Below are positions 1 to 10,845 of a DNA stretch of 64,000 nucleotides, one piece after another. The stretch's first letter is position 1. The number at the start of each line of letters is the position of its first letter. The DNA comes from Rhodospirillales bacterium (GTDB taxonomy: Bacteria; Pseudomonadota; Alphaproteobacteria; Reyranellales; Reyranellaceae), in the NCBI GenBank assembly GCA_016699855.1, contig CP064988.1, positions 3,500,501-3,564,500 of the forward strand. Reading direction: 5' to 3'. Position numbers and translations under genes: made by a program. The notes under the pieces were generated by a model. The model had not been told where the DNA came from, did no database searches, and saw nothing but the letters and a program-made list of their open reading frames with translations.

Positions 1-512
1 GGGTCGCCGGGCTGACCGGCGCCGTCGCGCTGCCGCCGGATCTACACGCCCTGCAATCGCCGTGGGTGATCGGCGTCGCGGCGCTGATGTACGCGATCAA
101 CTTCTTCGCCGACAAGATTCCGGCCGTCGATTCGCTCAACGACTTCGTGCACACCTTCCTGCGCATCCCCGCCGGCGCGGTGCTGGCGGCGGGCGCGGTC
201 GGCCACGCCGATCCCGTGATGATGGTGGTCGCCGGCCTGGTCGGGGGCACGCTGGCGGCCGGCACGCACGCCACCAAGACCGGCACGCGCATCGTCGCCA
301 ACGCCTCGCCCGAGCCGTTCAGCAACATCGCGCTGTCCTTCGCCGAGGACATCGCGGTGTTCGGCGGGTTGTGGCTGGCGCTCAAGCACGCCGCGATCTT
401 CCTCGGCCTGCTCGCGGTCGTGATCGTGATCATGCTCTGGTTGCTGCCGAAGATGGTCCGCCTTGTGTTCGGCCTGTTCCGCCGCGTGACGGGACGCGCG
501 AAGGCGGCGTGA
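1..512 (+). CDS. DUF4126 family membrane protein (5' partial)
   Basis: The frame is open from base 3 to the stop at 510-512, so the true start lies before the window; about 169 residues are visible. The sequence is hydrophobic, with segments near GVAALMYAINFFADK, a Gly/Ala-rich central stretch and a C-terminal helix (FLGLLAVVIVIMLWLL) followed by a basic tail. The pattern FFADKIP-VDSLND and the glycine-rich core are typical of the DUF4126 family of predicted inner-membrane proteins, whose function is unknown. It is followed directly by a large inverted-repeat element. Confidence 0.75.
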   Translation, partial: VAGLTGAVALPPDLHALQSPWVIGVAALMYAINFFADKIPAVDSLNDFVHTFLRIPAGAVLAAGAVGHADPVMMVVAGLVGGTLAAGTHATKTGTRIVANASPEPFSNIALSFAEDIAVFGGLWLALKHAAIFLGLLAVVIVIMLWLLPKMVRLVFGLFRRVTGRAKAA

Positions 513-516
513 ATTT

Positions 517-720
517 CCCTCTCCGCCGCGCAGCGGGGGAGAGGGAAGGGGCCCGCGCGAAGCGCGGGAAGGGTGAGGTGGTGGTTGTATCGACGGTGAT
601 GTCGATTGCACGATCACCGAGCGTTGATATCGAACGCCGCAAACGGCGCAATGACCACCTCACCCTCCCCCATGCTTCGCATGGGTCCCTTCCCTCTCCC
701 CCGCTGCGCGGCGGAGAGGG
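517..720. repeat. Family A inverted-repeat element, copy 1
   Basis: About 204 bp without a gene. The left part (517-582) begins CCCTCTCCGCCGCGCAGCGG and runs to AGGGTGAGGTGGT; the right part (654-720) is its near-complete inverse, from ACCACCTCACCCTCCCC to CCGCTGCGCGGCGGAGAGGG. Each arm also contains its own small hairpin (for example CCATGCTTCGCATGG). The unmatched centre is about 70 bp and holds GTTGATATCG, also present in the second copy at 1474. The overall architecture resembles a non-autonomous element with arms of about 65 bp; mobility is inferred, not shown. Confidence 0.7.
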
Positions 721-790
721 CTTCTGACGAGCGATGCACCCGCCCCGCCATCGCCTCGACAACTCTGCTTGCGGCGGCTACACGGGCGGC

Positions 791-1468
791 ATGGCGACGA
801 CCCCTCCGGAGCGGCCCGAGACGTGGCTGTTCGACCTCGACAACACGCTGTATCCAGCGCGCTGCGATCTCTTCGCGCAGACCGACCGGCGGATCGGCGA
901 GTTCATCTCGCGGCTGCTCGACGTGCATGTCGACGAGGCCAAGAAGGTCCAGAAGGAATACTGGAAGACCTACGGCACCTCGCTGCGCGGGCTGATGACG
1001 AAGCACAAGGTCGACGCGCCGGCGTATCTCGACTACGTCCACGACATCGACTACGCGCCGGTGCCCGAGAGCCCCGAGCTCGACGACGCGCTGACGCGGC
1101 TCGAGGGCCGTAAGATCGTGTTCACCAACGGCACCGTGAAGCACGCCGAGCGCGTGCTGGAGCGGCTCGGCGTCGGCCATCATTTCGAGGGTATCTACGA
1201 CATCGTCGCCGCCGACTACGTGCCCAAGCCGGAGATGGTGGTCTACAAGGACGTCTGCGCCCGCTACGGCGTCGATCCGGCGCGCGCCGCCATGCTCGAC
1301 GACATCGCGGTCAATCTGCGGCCGGCCGCCGAACTGGGCATGCGCACGGTGTGGATCCGCACGCCGGAGAGCACGCAGCGCGCCGCCGGCGTCCCGCTCG
1401 ACCACATCCACCACCAGACCGACGACCTCGTCGACTGGCTGCGCGGCTGGTTGGACGGGCGGGGGTAG
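791..1468 (+). CDS. Pyrimidine 5'-nucleotidase, HAD family
   Basis: Predicted cytosolic phosphatase of the HAD superfamily, 225 residues. Motif I, FDLDNTLYP (about residues 14-22), carries the nucleophilic and general acid aspartates. Motif II is the FTNGT segment near 111-115, the conserved lysine lies in KPEMVVYK near 147, and motif IV is MLDDIAVNL near 168. The DNTLYP signature and helical cap match the pyrimidine 5'-nucleotidase (SSM1/SDT1-like) group, which dephosphorylates UMP/CMP. I chose the ATG at 791 because homology begins there; an upstream ATG at 734 would add a non-conserved tail. Substrate is inferred from the family. Confidence 0.85.
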   Translation: MATTPPERPETWLFDLDNTLYPARCDLFAQTDRRIGEFISRLLDVHVDEAKKVQKEYWKTYGTSLRGLMTKHKVDAPAYLDYVHDIDYAPVPESPELDDALTRLEGRKIVFTNGTVKHAERVLERLGVGHHFEGIYDIVAADYVPKPEMVVYKDVCARYGVDPARAAMLDDIAVNLRPAAELGMRTVWIRTPESTQRAAGVPLDHIHHQTDDLVDWLRGWLDGRG

Positions 1469-1473
1469 AAATT

Positions 1474-1687
1474 GCCCTCTCCGCCGCGCAGCGGGGGAGA
1501 GGGAGGGGACCCATCGCGTCGGCGATGGGGAGGGTGAGGTGGTGTTCGTGCGAGAGTTGATATCGGCTCTGGAAACGTCTTGAGACACCCTGAGCCGACA
1601 CCGCCTGGTCCGACGACCCACCTCACCCTCCCCATGCTTCGCATGGGTCCCCTCTCTCTCCCCCCGCTCGCGCGGGCGGAGAGGGCC
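1474..1687. repeat. Family A inverted-repeat element, copy 2
   Basis: Same architecture as the element at 517: left arm beginning GCCCTCTCCGCCGCGCAGCG, right arm ending GCGGGCGGAGAGGG, with AGGGTGAGGTGGT/ACCCACCTCACCCT facing the centre. The outer and inner arm sequences are shared with copy 1, but the arm-internal hairpins (ATCGCGTCGGCGAT versus ATGCTTCGCAT) differ. It fills the gap between the nucleotidase and panE. Confidence 0.7.
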
Positions 1688-1732
1688 TAATTCCGCGATC
1701 GATCCATCCACCAATCAATCCATCGAGCACCC

Positions 1733-2668
1733 ATGAAACTCCTCATCCTCGGCGCCGGCGCGGTCGGCGGGTATTTCGGCGGCAGGCTCCAGCAGGGGGG
1801 CGCCGACGTGACGTTCCTGGTGCGCGAGGCGCGCGCGGCGGCGCTGGCGCGCGACGGGCTCAGGATCAAGAGCACGAAGGGCGACGCCACGCTCAAGGTC
1901 GAGGCGGTGACCGATGGCGGGCGGGGCGGGCCCTACGACCTCGTGCTGCTGACCTGCAAGGCCTACGACCTCGACGCCGCGATCGAGGCCATCGCGCCGG
2001 CGGTCGGCGCCCACACCGCGATCCTGCCGACCCTCAACGGCATGCGCCATCTCGACGTGCTCGACGCCCGCTTCGGCGCGCCCAGGGTGCTGGGCGGCGT
2101 CGCCCGCATCGGCACGACCATGGCGGCCGACGGCACCATCGTGCACACCAGCCCGTTCGCGGCGCTGAGCTACGGCGAGCGCGCCGCCACCGGCGCGCCC
2201 CGCGCCGCGCTGGTGGCGCTGGAGGCGGCGCGGAAGGCGGCCGGCTTCGACGGCGGCCTCAACGCCGACATCGTCCAGGACATGTGGGACAAGTGGCTGA
2301 TGCTCGGCACCCTGGCGTCGATGACCTGCGCCATGCGCGGGCCGGTCGGCGACATCCTCGCCGCCACCGACGGCGAGGCGCTGATCCGCGAGACCATCGA
2401 GGAGTGCCGCCGCGTCGCATCGGCCGCCGGCCACGAGCCGTCGGCCAAGGCGCTCAAGATCGTCGAGGGCATCCTGCTGGTGAAGGGATCGCTGTTCGCC
2501 GCCTCGCTGCTGCACGACCTCGAGAAGGGCGGCCGCGTCGAGGCCGACCACATCGTCGGCGACCTGCTGGCCCGCGCCCGCGCCGCCGGCATCGCCACGC
2601 CGAACCTGCGCTTCGCCTACGCCCATCTCCAGACCTACGAGCACCGCCGCGCCCGGCTGGCCAACTGA
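1733..2668 (+). CDS. panE: 2-dehydropantoate 2-reductase (ketopantoate reductase)
   Basis: Predicted NADPH-dependent reductase converting 2-dehydropantoate to pantoate in pantothenate/CoA synthesis. The 311-residue product opens with the Rossmann nucleotide-binding motif GAGAVGGYFGG (residues 7-17). The family's LLTCKAYD segment follows near residue 73, then the NG motif TLNGMRHLD, and a helical C-terminal ApbA domain with the conserved KWLMLGTLASMTC region. Length is normal for the family. Related ketopantoate-reductase-like enzymes exist with other substrates, so the exact substrate is inferred. Confidence 0.85.
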   Translation: MKLLILGAGAVGGYFGGRLQQGGADVTFLVREARAAALARDGLRIKSTKGDATLKVEAVTDGGRGGPYDLVLLTCKAYDLDAAIEAIAPAVGAHTAILPTLNGMRHLDVLDARFGAPRVLGGVARIGTTMAADGTIVHTSPFAALSYGERAATGAPRAALVALEAARKAAGFDGGLNADIVQDMWDKWLMLGTLASMTCAMRGPVGDILAATDGEALIRETIEECRRVASAAGHEPSAKALKIVEGILLVKGSLFAASLLHDLEKGGRVEADHIVGDLLARARAAGIATPNLRFAYAHLQTYEHRRARLAN

Positions 2669-2777
2669 GCGCCAGCGCTGGCCATGAAATAAATAAGCGA
2701 AGGCTCGCCCAGTTCGGGAATTTTCCGCCGCCCCGGCGGTTGATGCTGCGTGGACAGCGTCGACGGGGAGACGGGAA

Positions 2778-3239
2778 ATGGCGTTCAAACGGACATTCGG
2801 GGGACCGACCGAGGGGATGGTCGGCCTGTACGATCTCCACAACCAGGTCGGACAGGTGCCCGGCAAGGGCGCGGCGGCGAACAACGGCCGGTCCGATCTG
2901 ATCGTGGTCCAGTACCTCCTGATCGGCGCCTACCGCGGCGGGGTCGCGCCGCTTGGAGCGCCGATGACCGCCGATGGCGCGTTCGGCCGCCAGACGCATT
3001 ACTGGCTGCTGTACTTCCGCGGCGACTGCGAGCAGGCGCTGGGCGCCAAGCTCGTCGATCCGCCGGGGGTGGTCCTCCCGTTCGGCAACGCCGTCAGCCG
3101 GAGCAGCATGATCTTCCAGCTGAACAAGCGGTTCCGGGCCGCCAACCCCGGCGTCGGCTCGGGCCTCGGCTTCGACGGCACGGATCCGAAGATGCCGCTG
3201 AACATCAAGAAGGTGTTCGCCGACATCGGCGAGTTCTGA
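2778..3239 (+). CDS. Hypothetical protein, 153 aa
   Basis: I do not recognise this protein. It is preceded by a purine-rich ribosome-binding stretch (GGGGAGACGGGAA) just before the ATG. No signal peptide or membrane segment is visible. The segment MTADGAFGRQTHYWLLYF (about residues 57-74) weakly recalls the DGxFGxxT core of peptidoglycan-binding-type repeats, but the resemblance is too short to assign. Codon use is like that of its neighbours, which supports a real gene. Confidence 0.6.
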   Translation: MAFKRTFGGPTEGMVGLYDLHNQVGQVPGKGAAANNGRSDLIVVQYLLIGAYRGGVAPLGAPMTADGAFGRQTHYWLLYFRGDCEQALGAKLVDPPGVVLPFGNAVSRSSMIFQLNKRFRAANPGVGSGLGFDGTDPKMPLNIKKVFADIGEF

Positions 3240-3629
3240 CGGGCGCCGCGCGCGTCGTCGGGGCGCGTTCGAGCCATAGCGCTACAGGACGCGGTGCCCC
3301 GCTTACAAGCGCCGGTGCGCGTCCATTCCGCGACCACCGATAGCTGGCGCGGTATGCGGTCCAAGTGTCGCGGTACGCGGTCTCGCCCGGAAAGGCACGG
3401 CGTCCTACGGGACACCCACCGCGTCCTGGCCACGAAAAGCAAACGAGTAGAGAGCGACCATGGCACGACGATTGCCCGCCTAGGGGTCCCATCATCGGAG
3501 CGCCCGCTCCATTCGACGAGTCTATGGTTCGGACACGGTTATGGTATTTCCGCGGAACTACCATAACCGGCTCGGCCCACACTCGCTCGATCCCTGCCCG
3601 TCGTCAGCGGCGACGGCGCGCGATTCGCG
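3240..3629. other. Gene-free interval with a long palindrome
   Basis: A 390 bp interval between convergent genes. It is less GC-rich than its surroundings and holds no ORF with convincing codon structure. Its one notable feature is the 34 bp near-perfect palindrome at 3536-3569, listed separately. Confidence 0.6.
3536..3569. repeat. 34 bp near-perfect palindrome
   Basis: The arms CGGTTATGGTA (3536-3546) and TACCATAACCG (3559-3569) flank TTCCGCGGAA, itself palindromic, with one mismatched T/C pair. No T-run follows on either strand, so it is not a classical terminator. It could be a protein-binding operator or recombination site; function unknown. Confidence 0.6.
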
Positions 3630-4301
3630 CTACCCCAGATGCTTCGCGAAGAACTCCAGCGTCCGGCCGTACGCCGTCTTGGCGGCCGCCGCGTCGAAGC
3701 TGCCGCGCTCGTCGCAGTGGAAGCCGTGGTCGGCGGCGTAGTCGTAGATCGTCACCCCGGGATGCAGCGACCGCAGCTCGTTGACGTGCGTCATCGGGAT
3801 GTGCGCGTCCTTGTCGCCGAAATGCAGCATGGTCGGGCATTTCGGCGTTTCGGCGCGGGCGCCGTGGATGCCGCCGCCGTAGTAGCCGACGGCGCAGTAG
3901 ACGCCGAGCTTGCAGGCCGACAGCCAGGTCACCGTGCCGCCCCAGCAGAAGCCGGTGATCCCGACCTTCTTCGCGCCCTTGGCCTTGAGGGCCGCGATCG
4001 CCGCCTCGACGTCGGCCAGCGGTTTCTCCATGCCCAGCCCCATCACGTGGCCGCGGCCCTCGGCGATGGTCTCCGCCGTGTAGCCCAGCTCGATGCCGGG
4101 CTTGATGCGGTCGAAGAAGGCCGGCGCCAGCGCCACGTAGCCGTCGGCGGCCAGCCGGTCGGTCACGGCGCGGATGTGGTGGTTGACGCCGAAGATCTCC
4201 ATCACGACGACGACGTATCCCTTCGGCGCGCCGGTCGGCGTCGCCAGATAGGCGCCGATCTCGACGCCGTCCTTGCTCTTGAGCTTGATCATCTCGCCCA
4301 T
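3630..4301 (-). CDS. Dienelactone hydrolase family protein
   Basis: Alpha/beta hydrolase of the carboxymethylenebutenolidase type, 223 residues, presumably cytosolic. The nucleophile elbow GFCWGG contains the catalytic cysteine typical of dienelactone hydrolases; the aspartate is in GDKDAHIP and the histidine in ADHGFHCDE near the C-terminus. I chose the ATG at 4301, which has GGAGG about 8 nt upstream; a longer reading from 4358 would include that ribosome site inside the protein. The true substrate is unknown, since this family ranges from chlorocatechol degradation to general esterases. Confidence 0.85.
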   Translation of the reverse strand: MGEMIKLKSKDGVEIGAYLATPTGAPKGYVVVVMEIFGVNHHIRAVTDRLAADGYVALAPAFFDRIKPGIELGYTAETIAEGRGHVMGLGMEKPLADVEAAIAALKAKGAKKVGITGFCWGGTVTWLSACKLGVYCAVGYYGGGIHGARAETPKCPTMLHFGDKDAHIPMTHVNELRSLHPGVTIYDYAADHGFHCDERGSFDAAAAKTAYGRTLEFFAKHLG

Positions 4302-4456
4302 GGTTTCCTCCGGTGAATTGGACGCGGCAGAATAGGGCGGATCGCGACGGCCGGACAATTATCTTGTCCCGGTGGGCCGCGTTGCCGTTGCGGCGGCGGC
4401 GCGGCGGTCCCAGATAGCCGCCCCGCGCGGGGACGCGCGGAACGAGGGAGTCGACG

Positions 4457-5089
4457 ATGTACGTGCCGGCGATGTTCAGCCTGACCGACGCCGAGGCGAT
4501 CCGGGCGCTGATGCGCGCGCGTCCCTTCGCCACCGTGATCTCGACCGGCGCCGATGGCGCGGCGATGATCTCGCATGTGCCGCTGATCCACGAGGAGGAC
4601 GGCAGCGCCGACGGGATCCTGATCGGCCATCTGGCGCGCGCCAATCCGCACCAGCGTCTTTTCGACGGCAAGCCGGTCGTGGCGGTGTTCCACGGCGCCA
4701 ACGCCTACATCTCGCCGACCTGGTACGAGTCCGCCGACATGGTGCCGACCTGGAACTACCAGGCGGTCCACGCCCACGGCGTGCCGGTGCCGGTGGCCGA
4801 CGACCATGCGGCGTTGGAGATCGTCGCGAAGCTGTCGGCGTACTTCGAGGCCGGGCTGCCGAAGCCGTGGACCATCGACAAGATGGCGCCGGGCAAGGCG
4901 CTGGCGATGATGAAGGGCATCACCGCCTTCACGATGAAGGTGACGCGCTTTGAGGGGAAGTCGAAGCTCGGCCAGAACCGCACGCCCGCCGACCAGCGCG
5001 GCGCGGGCGAGGCGCTGCTGGCGCGGCCCGGCGCCGACGACCGCGCCATCGGCGCCCTGATGCGCGACGCCGCCGCCGCGCGCTCGTAG
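4457..5089 (+). CDS. PaiB-like FMN-binding negative transcriptional regulator
   Basis: The 210-residue product has the PaiB family layout: MYVPAMF at the N-terminus, the split-barrel flavin-binding core (FATVIS, HVPLIHEE, LIGHLARANPH) and the conserved FHGANAYISPTWY and VPTWNYQAVHAHG blocks. In Bacillus the PaiB member represses sporulation and protease genes; here the family is better viewed as a flavin reductase-like barrel of uncertain role. It is divergently transcribed from the dienelactone hydrolase gene 155 bp away, and the two may share a regulatory region. Confidence 0.85.
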   Translation: MYVPAMFSLTDAEAIRALMRARPFATVISTGADGAAMISHVPLIHEEDGSADGILIGHLARANPHQRLFDGKPVVAVFHGANAYISPTWYESADMVPTWNYQAVHAHGVPVPVADDHAALEIVAKLSAYFEAGLPKPWTIDKMAPGKALAMMKGITAFTMKVTRFEGKSKLGQNRTPADQRGAGEALLARPGADDRAIGALMRDAAAARS

Positions 5090-5179
5090 GGCGCGCCGCT
5101 CCGGCGCGCCGTCGGCCGCCCGACGGGCGGGGCGCGAGCTGTCGCGCGCTTTCAGCGCGCGGCCGGCCACCCATCCACT

Positions 5180-5247
5180 TGTCATCCCGAGCGCCGCGAG
5201 GGATCCAGGCGCGGTTCCCTGGATCCCTCGCGGCGCTCGGGATGACA
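5180..5247. repeat. Family C palindromic repeat, copy 1
   Basis: A 68 bp palindrome whose arms run TGTCATCCCGAGCGCCGCGA and TCGCGGCGCTCGGGATGACA and meet at GGATCC-AGGCGCGGTTCCCT-GGATCC. The same element recurs at 27392 with only a few differences and in a diverged form near 42677. It lies between the PaiB-like gene and the GNAT gene, whose stop codons face each other, and could form a strong hairpin in RNA from either strand. Confidence 0.8.
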
Positions 5248-5307
5248 GTGGGGTCGTTCGCGCGGCGCTGAAACCAAGCGAGCGCCGCCAAGCGGGGCCG
5301 GGTATGG

Positions 5308-5766
5308 CTACGCCAGGCGCTTGCGCATGAAGACGGTGGTGCCGATCGCGGCCGTCGTCCGCCGGTGCTCCGCGTAGCCGCGCTTGGCGTAGAACGCCAC
5401 GTTCGCGGCGAAGGCGGCGTTGGTGTAGAGCCGCAACTCGTCGAAGCCGAGCGTCCGGGCGAGTTCGTCGGCGTGCGCCAGCAGGCGTTCACCGAGACCC
5501 TTGCCCTGCTGGTCGGGCCGCACCGCGACGTTCTCGATCAGTAGGTGGTCGGCCTCGGGGATCGTCTCGATCAGCGCCAGCAATTCGCCGCCGGACTCCA
5601 GCAGGTCGACGAGGTGCGCCGCGACGGCGTGGTCGTAGTCCGCCGCCATCGGCAGCGGCTCGCGGCCGATCAGCGGCACCCATTTGGCGTAGGCCGCGCG
5701 GGTCAGCGCCCGCACCGCGGCGGCGTCGGCGGGCGTCGCCCGTCTGATGGTCGTGTCTCCGGTCAT
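5308..5766 (-). CDS. GNAT family N-acetyltransferase
   Basis: Predicted acetyl-CoA-dependent acetyltransferase, 152 residues from the ATG at 5766. The order of family motifs is complete: TIRRATPADAAAVRALT at the N-terminus, the acetyl-CoA-binding motif A VRPDQQGKGLGERLLAHA (near residues 80-97), then LRLYTNAAFAANVAFYAKRGY (motif B). An upstream ATG at 5985 would add a low-complexity leader without similarity. The acceptor substrate cannot be deduced. It lies downstream of oxyR on the same strand, separated by 175 bp. Confidence 0.8.
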   Translation of the reverse strand: MTGDTTIRRATPADAAAVRALTRAAYAKWVPLIGREPLPMAADYDHAVAAHLVDLLESGGELLALIETIPEADHLLIENVAVRPDQQGKGLGERLLAHADELARTLGFDELRLYTNAAFAANVAFYAKRGYAEHRRTTAAIGTTVFMRKRLA

Positions 5767-5941
5767 GGTGGAGTCCAATCGCTGCGATGGTTCCGAAAAT
5801 GAAAAGGCCGCGCACCCGGCGCGGCCCGACGAACGACGCTGGGCGCGCGTCATCGTCCTCGCGCCATCCGGCGGGGAAGGCGGCGTCGGCGTCGGTTCGC
5901 GGTCGGGACATTGACGGGCATCGGGCCCCCGGTGGCGGCGT

Positions 5942-6898
5942 TCATCGCGCCGTCCGACGATGGGATTTTTCCGCCGCGCGCGCAACGGTATCCTGCTGGA
6001 CGCCGGCGACGTCGCGCACCGCCTCGCCGAGCAGGCGGAAATGCGGCGCCCGTGGCGACGTGGCGCGCCACGCCAGCCCGATGCGGCGCGACGCCTCGCG
6101 GTCCTCCAGCGGCCGCGTCTCGACCCGCATGCCGCGCAACGCGCCGGCCGCCACCGCCATCGCCGGCAGCAAGGTCACGCCCAGCCCGGAATCGACCATC
6201 TGGATGAGGGTCGAGAGGCTGGTGGCCTCGACCGCGCGCGCCGTCTCGCGGGCGTCGAGCCGGCACACCGACAGCGCGTGGTCGCGCAGGCAGTGGCCCT
6301 CCGTCAGCAGCAGCACCGTCTCGGCGCGCAGCGCCGCCAACCCCACCGCCGCGCGCGCCAGCAGCGGATGCCCGCGCGGCGCGGCGAACACGAAGCGGTC
6401 CTCGAAGCAGTCGAACGCGGCCAGACGCGGCAGGTCGTAGGGCAGGGCGATCAGCGCCACGTCGATCGCGGCGGCGTCGAGCTGCGCCACCAGGGTCGCG
6501 GTGCGCTCCTCGACCAGGAACGGCCGCAGCTTCGGGAAGCGCCGCCGCAGGCGCGGCAGCAGGCGCGGCAGCAGGTAGGGCGCCACCGTCGGGATCACGC
6601 CGACGCGCAACGCGCCGGCCAGCGGCTCGGCCTCGTCGCGCGCCAGCTCGACCAGCTCCTCCGAGTCGGCCAGCAGGCGCCGGGCGCGCTCCAGCACGCG
6701 CTCCCCGGCCGGCGTGAAGGCGGGGCCGCCGCGGCGGCGCTCGATCAGGGTCGCGCCGAGGGTCGCCTCGAGCTCCTTGATGCCGGCGCTGAGCGTCGAC
6801 TGGGTCACGGCGCAGCGCGCCGCGGCGCGGCCGAAGCCGCCGGTGTCGGCGATGGCGACGAGGTAGCGGAGCTGGCGCGGGCTTGGCAGGTCGATCAT
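5942..6898 (-). CDS. oxyR: OxyR-type LysR family peroxide sensor
   Basis: A 318-residue LysR-type regulator. The N-terminal winged helix-turn-helix covers about residues 1-65 (GGFGRAAARCAVTQSTLSAGIKELE). The effector domain contains TEGHCLRDHALSVC, which places cysteines at 203 and 212. The spacing of nine and the GHCLRD context match the redox-active Cys199/Cys208 pair of enterobacterial OxyR, so it should sense hydrogen peroxide by disulfide formation. It is divergent from katG, the classic OxyR target, across a 305 bp region with an AT-rich dyad. The C-terminus is slightly longer than usual and basic. Confidence 0.9.
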   Translation of the reverse strand: MIDLPSPRQLRYLVAIADTGGFGRAAARCAVTQSTLSAGIKELEATLGATLIERRRGGPAFTPAGERVLERARRLLADSEELVELARDEAEPLAGALRVGVIPTVAPYLLPRLLPRLRRRFPKLRPFLVEERTATLVAQLDAAAIDVALIALPYDLPRLAAFDCFEDRFVFAAPRGHPLLARAAVGLAALRAETVLLLTEGHCLRDHALSVCRLDARETARAVEATSLSTLIQMVDSGLGVTLLPAMAVAAGALRGMRVETRPLEDREASRRIGLAWRATSPRAPHFRLLGEAVRDVAGVQQDTVARAAEKSHRRTAR

Positions 6899-7203
6899 CG
6901 AATTAATCGATCATAAACATGATATCAATCAATTAGTACGCTGATGTCCGGACGTCTACATCGTCGGGGGCGCTTGAGGCGCATCGACCACCTGGAAAGG
7001 ATCTCCCATGCCGACCGTCGGCGGCGCCTCCCGGCCTTCGACCGCGCGGCGGCGCTCGACGCGGCGGCCTGACATCCGCCCGCGCGCTCCCCATATCGTC
7101 AATGGGCGGCGCGCGGGTATCGAGGCCGGAGGGCCCTTCGGGGAATCCTCGGCCATCGACCGCGGACCCTGTTCAACCACCCCAACTGCGATCGGAGAGA
7201 GCT
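6899..7203. promoter_or_regulatory. oxyR-katG divergent regulatory region
   Basis: A 305 bp interval between divergent oxyR and katG. Bases 6901-6936 are strikingly AT-rich for this genome and contain the dyad ATCAT-AAAC-ATGAT (6910-6923) flanked by AATTAATCG and ATCAATCAATT. The position beside the oxyR start suits an OxyR operator that autoregulates oxyR and activates katG. A purine-rich ribosome-binding site (GGAGAGAG) lies just before the katG ATG at 7204. Operator assignment is inference. Confidence 0.5.
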
Positions 7204-9413
<2,210 letters not shown>

Positions 9414-9530
9414 CCGGGACGGGCGCGGCCTTTGTACTGTCGCCTACGGCCGGAGCCGAGAAGGCACGCGGGCCCGAAAAAGTCGGTGGGTGCCCGTCCA
9501 CGGTCTTCGGCCTGTCTTCCCTTCTCCCCC

Positions 9531-9697
9531 GTCATCGGGGGAGAAGGTGGCGCGTGGCGCCGGATGAGGGGCGCGGCGCCGCCGCCAAGTACGATCGTCG
9601 TCGTGGGGCACGGACACTCCGGCCGACGGTGAGGGCGAAGGCCCCTCATCCCCGCCGCGGCGTACCTTCCGGCACCTTTTCCCCGATGACGGGGAAG
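9531..9697. repeat. Family B inverted-repeat element, copy 1
   Basis: It lies between katG and ychF. The left part contains CTTCTCCCCC-GTCAT-CGGGGGAGAAG followed by GTGGCGCG and CCGGATGAGGGGC. The right part repeats these modules in inverse order: GCCCCTCATCC, GGCACCTTTTCCCCGATGAC and GGGGAAG. The same modules make up the element at 36577. The rest of the interval 9414-9745 shows no gene. Confidence 0.65.
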
Positions 9698-9745
9698 ACC
9701 GGGAAGAACGCAGCCTATGCGATGGCGCTCGGCATGAAGCCGGCG

Positions 9746-10843
9746 TCAGACGTTGAAGCGGAAGTGGTAGATGTCGCCGTCGTGGGTGACGTATTCCTTG
9801 CCTTCGAGCCGCAGCTTGCCGGCGTCGCGCGCGCCCGACTCGCCGTTGAACGCGACGTAGTCGTCGTAGGCGATGGTCTCGGCGCGGATGAAGCCCTTCT
9901 CGAAATCCGTGTGGATGGCGCCGGCGGCCTGCGGCGCCTTCGAGCCGCGGCGCACCGTCCAGGCGTGCGCCTCCTTCGGCCCGACCGTGAAGAACGTCAC
10001 CAGATCGAGCAGCTCGTAGCCGGCGGCGATGACCCGGTTCAGGCCGGTGTCCTTGAGCCCGAGCGAGGCGAGGTACTCGGCCTGGTCCCCGGCCGGCAGC
10101 TGCGCCACCTCGGCCTCGATCGCCGCCGAGATCACGACGTGCGGCGATCCGACCGACTTCGCGTACTCGGCCGCGCGCGCGCTGATGGCGTTGCCGGTCG
10201 CCGCCGAGGCCTCGTCGACGTTGAGCACGAACATCTGCGGCTTGGCGGTCAGCAGCTGCATGCGGCGCACGACGGCGCGCTCCTCGTTCGACACCTCGAC
10301 GGTGCGCGCCGGCCGTCCGTCGCGCAGCGCCGCCACGACGCGCTCCATGATGGCGGCCTCGGCGGCCGCCTCCTTGTCGCCGATCTTGGCCTTCTTCTGC
10401 AGGTTGGGCAGGCGCTTCTCGAGGCTGTCGAGGTCGGCCAGCATCAGCTCGGTCTCGATGATCTCGGCGTCGCGCACGGGATCGATGGTGCCGGCGACGT
10501 GGGTGATGTCGCCGTCCTCGAAGCAGCGCAGCACCTGGGCGACGGCGTCGACCTCGCGGATGTTGCCGAGGAACTGGTTGCCCAGGCCCTCGCCCTTGCT
10601 GGCGCCTTTCACCAGTCCGGCGATGTCGACGAACTCCAGCTGCGTCGGGACGATCTTGGCCGAGCCGGCGATCGCGCTCAGCTTGTCGAGCCGCGGATCG
10701 GGCACCGCCACCCGCCCGACGTTGGGCTCGATGGTGCAGAACGGATAGTTCGCCGCCTGCGCCGCCTGGGTGGCGGTCAGCGCGTTGAACAGCGTCGACT
10801 TGCCGACGTTGGGCAGGCCGACGATGCCGCAATTGAAACCCAT
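9746..10843 (-). CDS. ychF: YchF, redox-regulated ATPase (Obg-related)
   Basis: A 365-residue cytosolic P-loop ATPase that associates with ribosomes. The G1 motif GLPNVGKST starts at residue 8, and the NxxE-type nucleotide-specificity motif is in FVLNVDEAS, which in this family gives preference for ATP over GTP. The C-terminal TGS domain is visible (TFFTVGPKEAHAWTVRRGSKAPQAAGAIH to the C-terminus). Its start follows the pth stop by 2 nt, so the two are almost certainly cotranscribed, as in many alphaproteobacteria. Confidence 0.95.
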   Translation of the reverse strand: MGFNCGIVGLPNVGKSTLFNALTATQAAQAANYPFCTIEPNVGRVAVPDPRLDKLSAIAGSAKIVPTQLEFVDIAGLVKGASKGEGLGNQFLGNIREVDAVAQVLRCFEDGDITHVAGTIDPVRDAEIIETELMLADLDSLEKRLPNLQKKAKIGDKEAAAEAAIMERVVAALRDGRPARTVEVSNEERAVVRRMQLLTAKPQMFVLNVDEASAATGNAISARAAEYAKSVGSPHVVISAAIEAEVAQLPAGDQAEYLASLGLKDTGLNRVIAAGYELLDLVTFFTVGPKEAHAWTVRRGSKAPQAAGAIHTDFEKGFIRAETIAYDDYVAFNGESGARDAGKLRLEGKEYVTHDGDIYHFRFNV

Positions 10844-10845
10844 GA

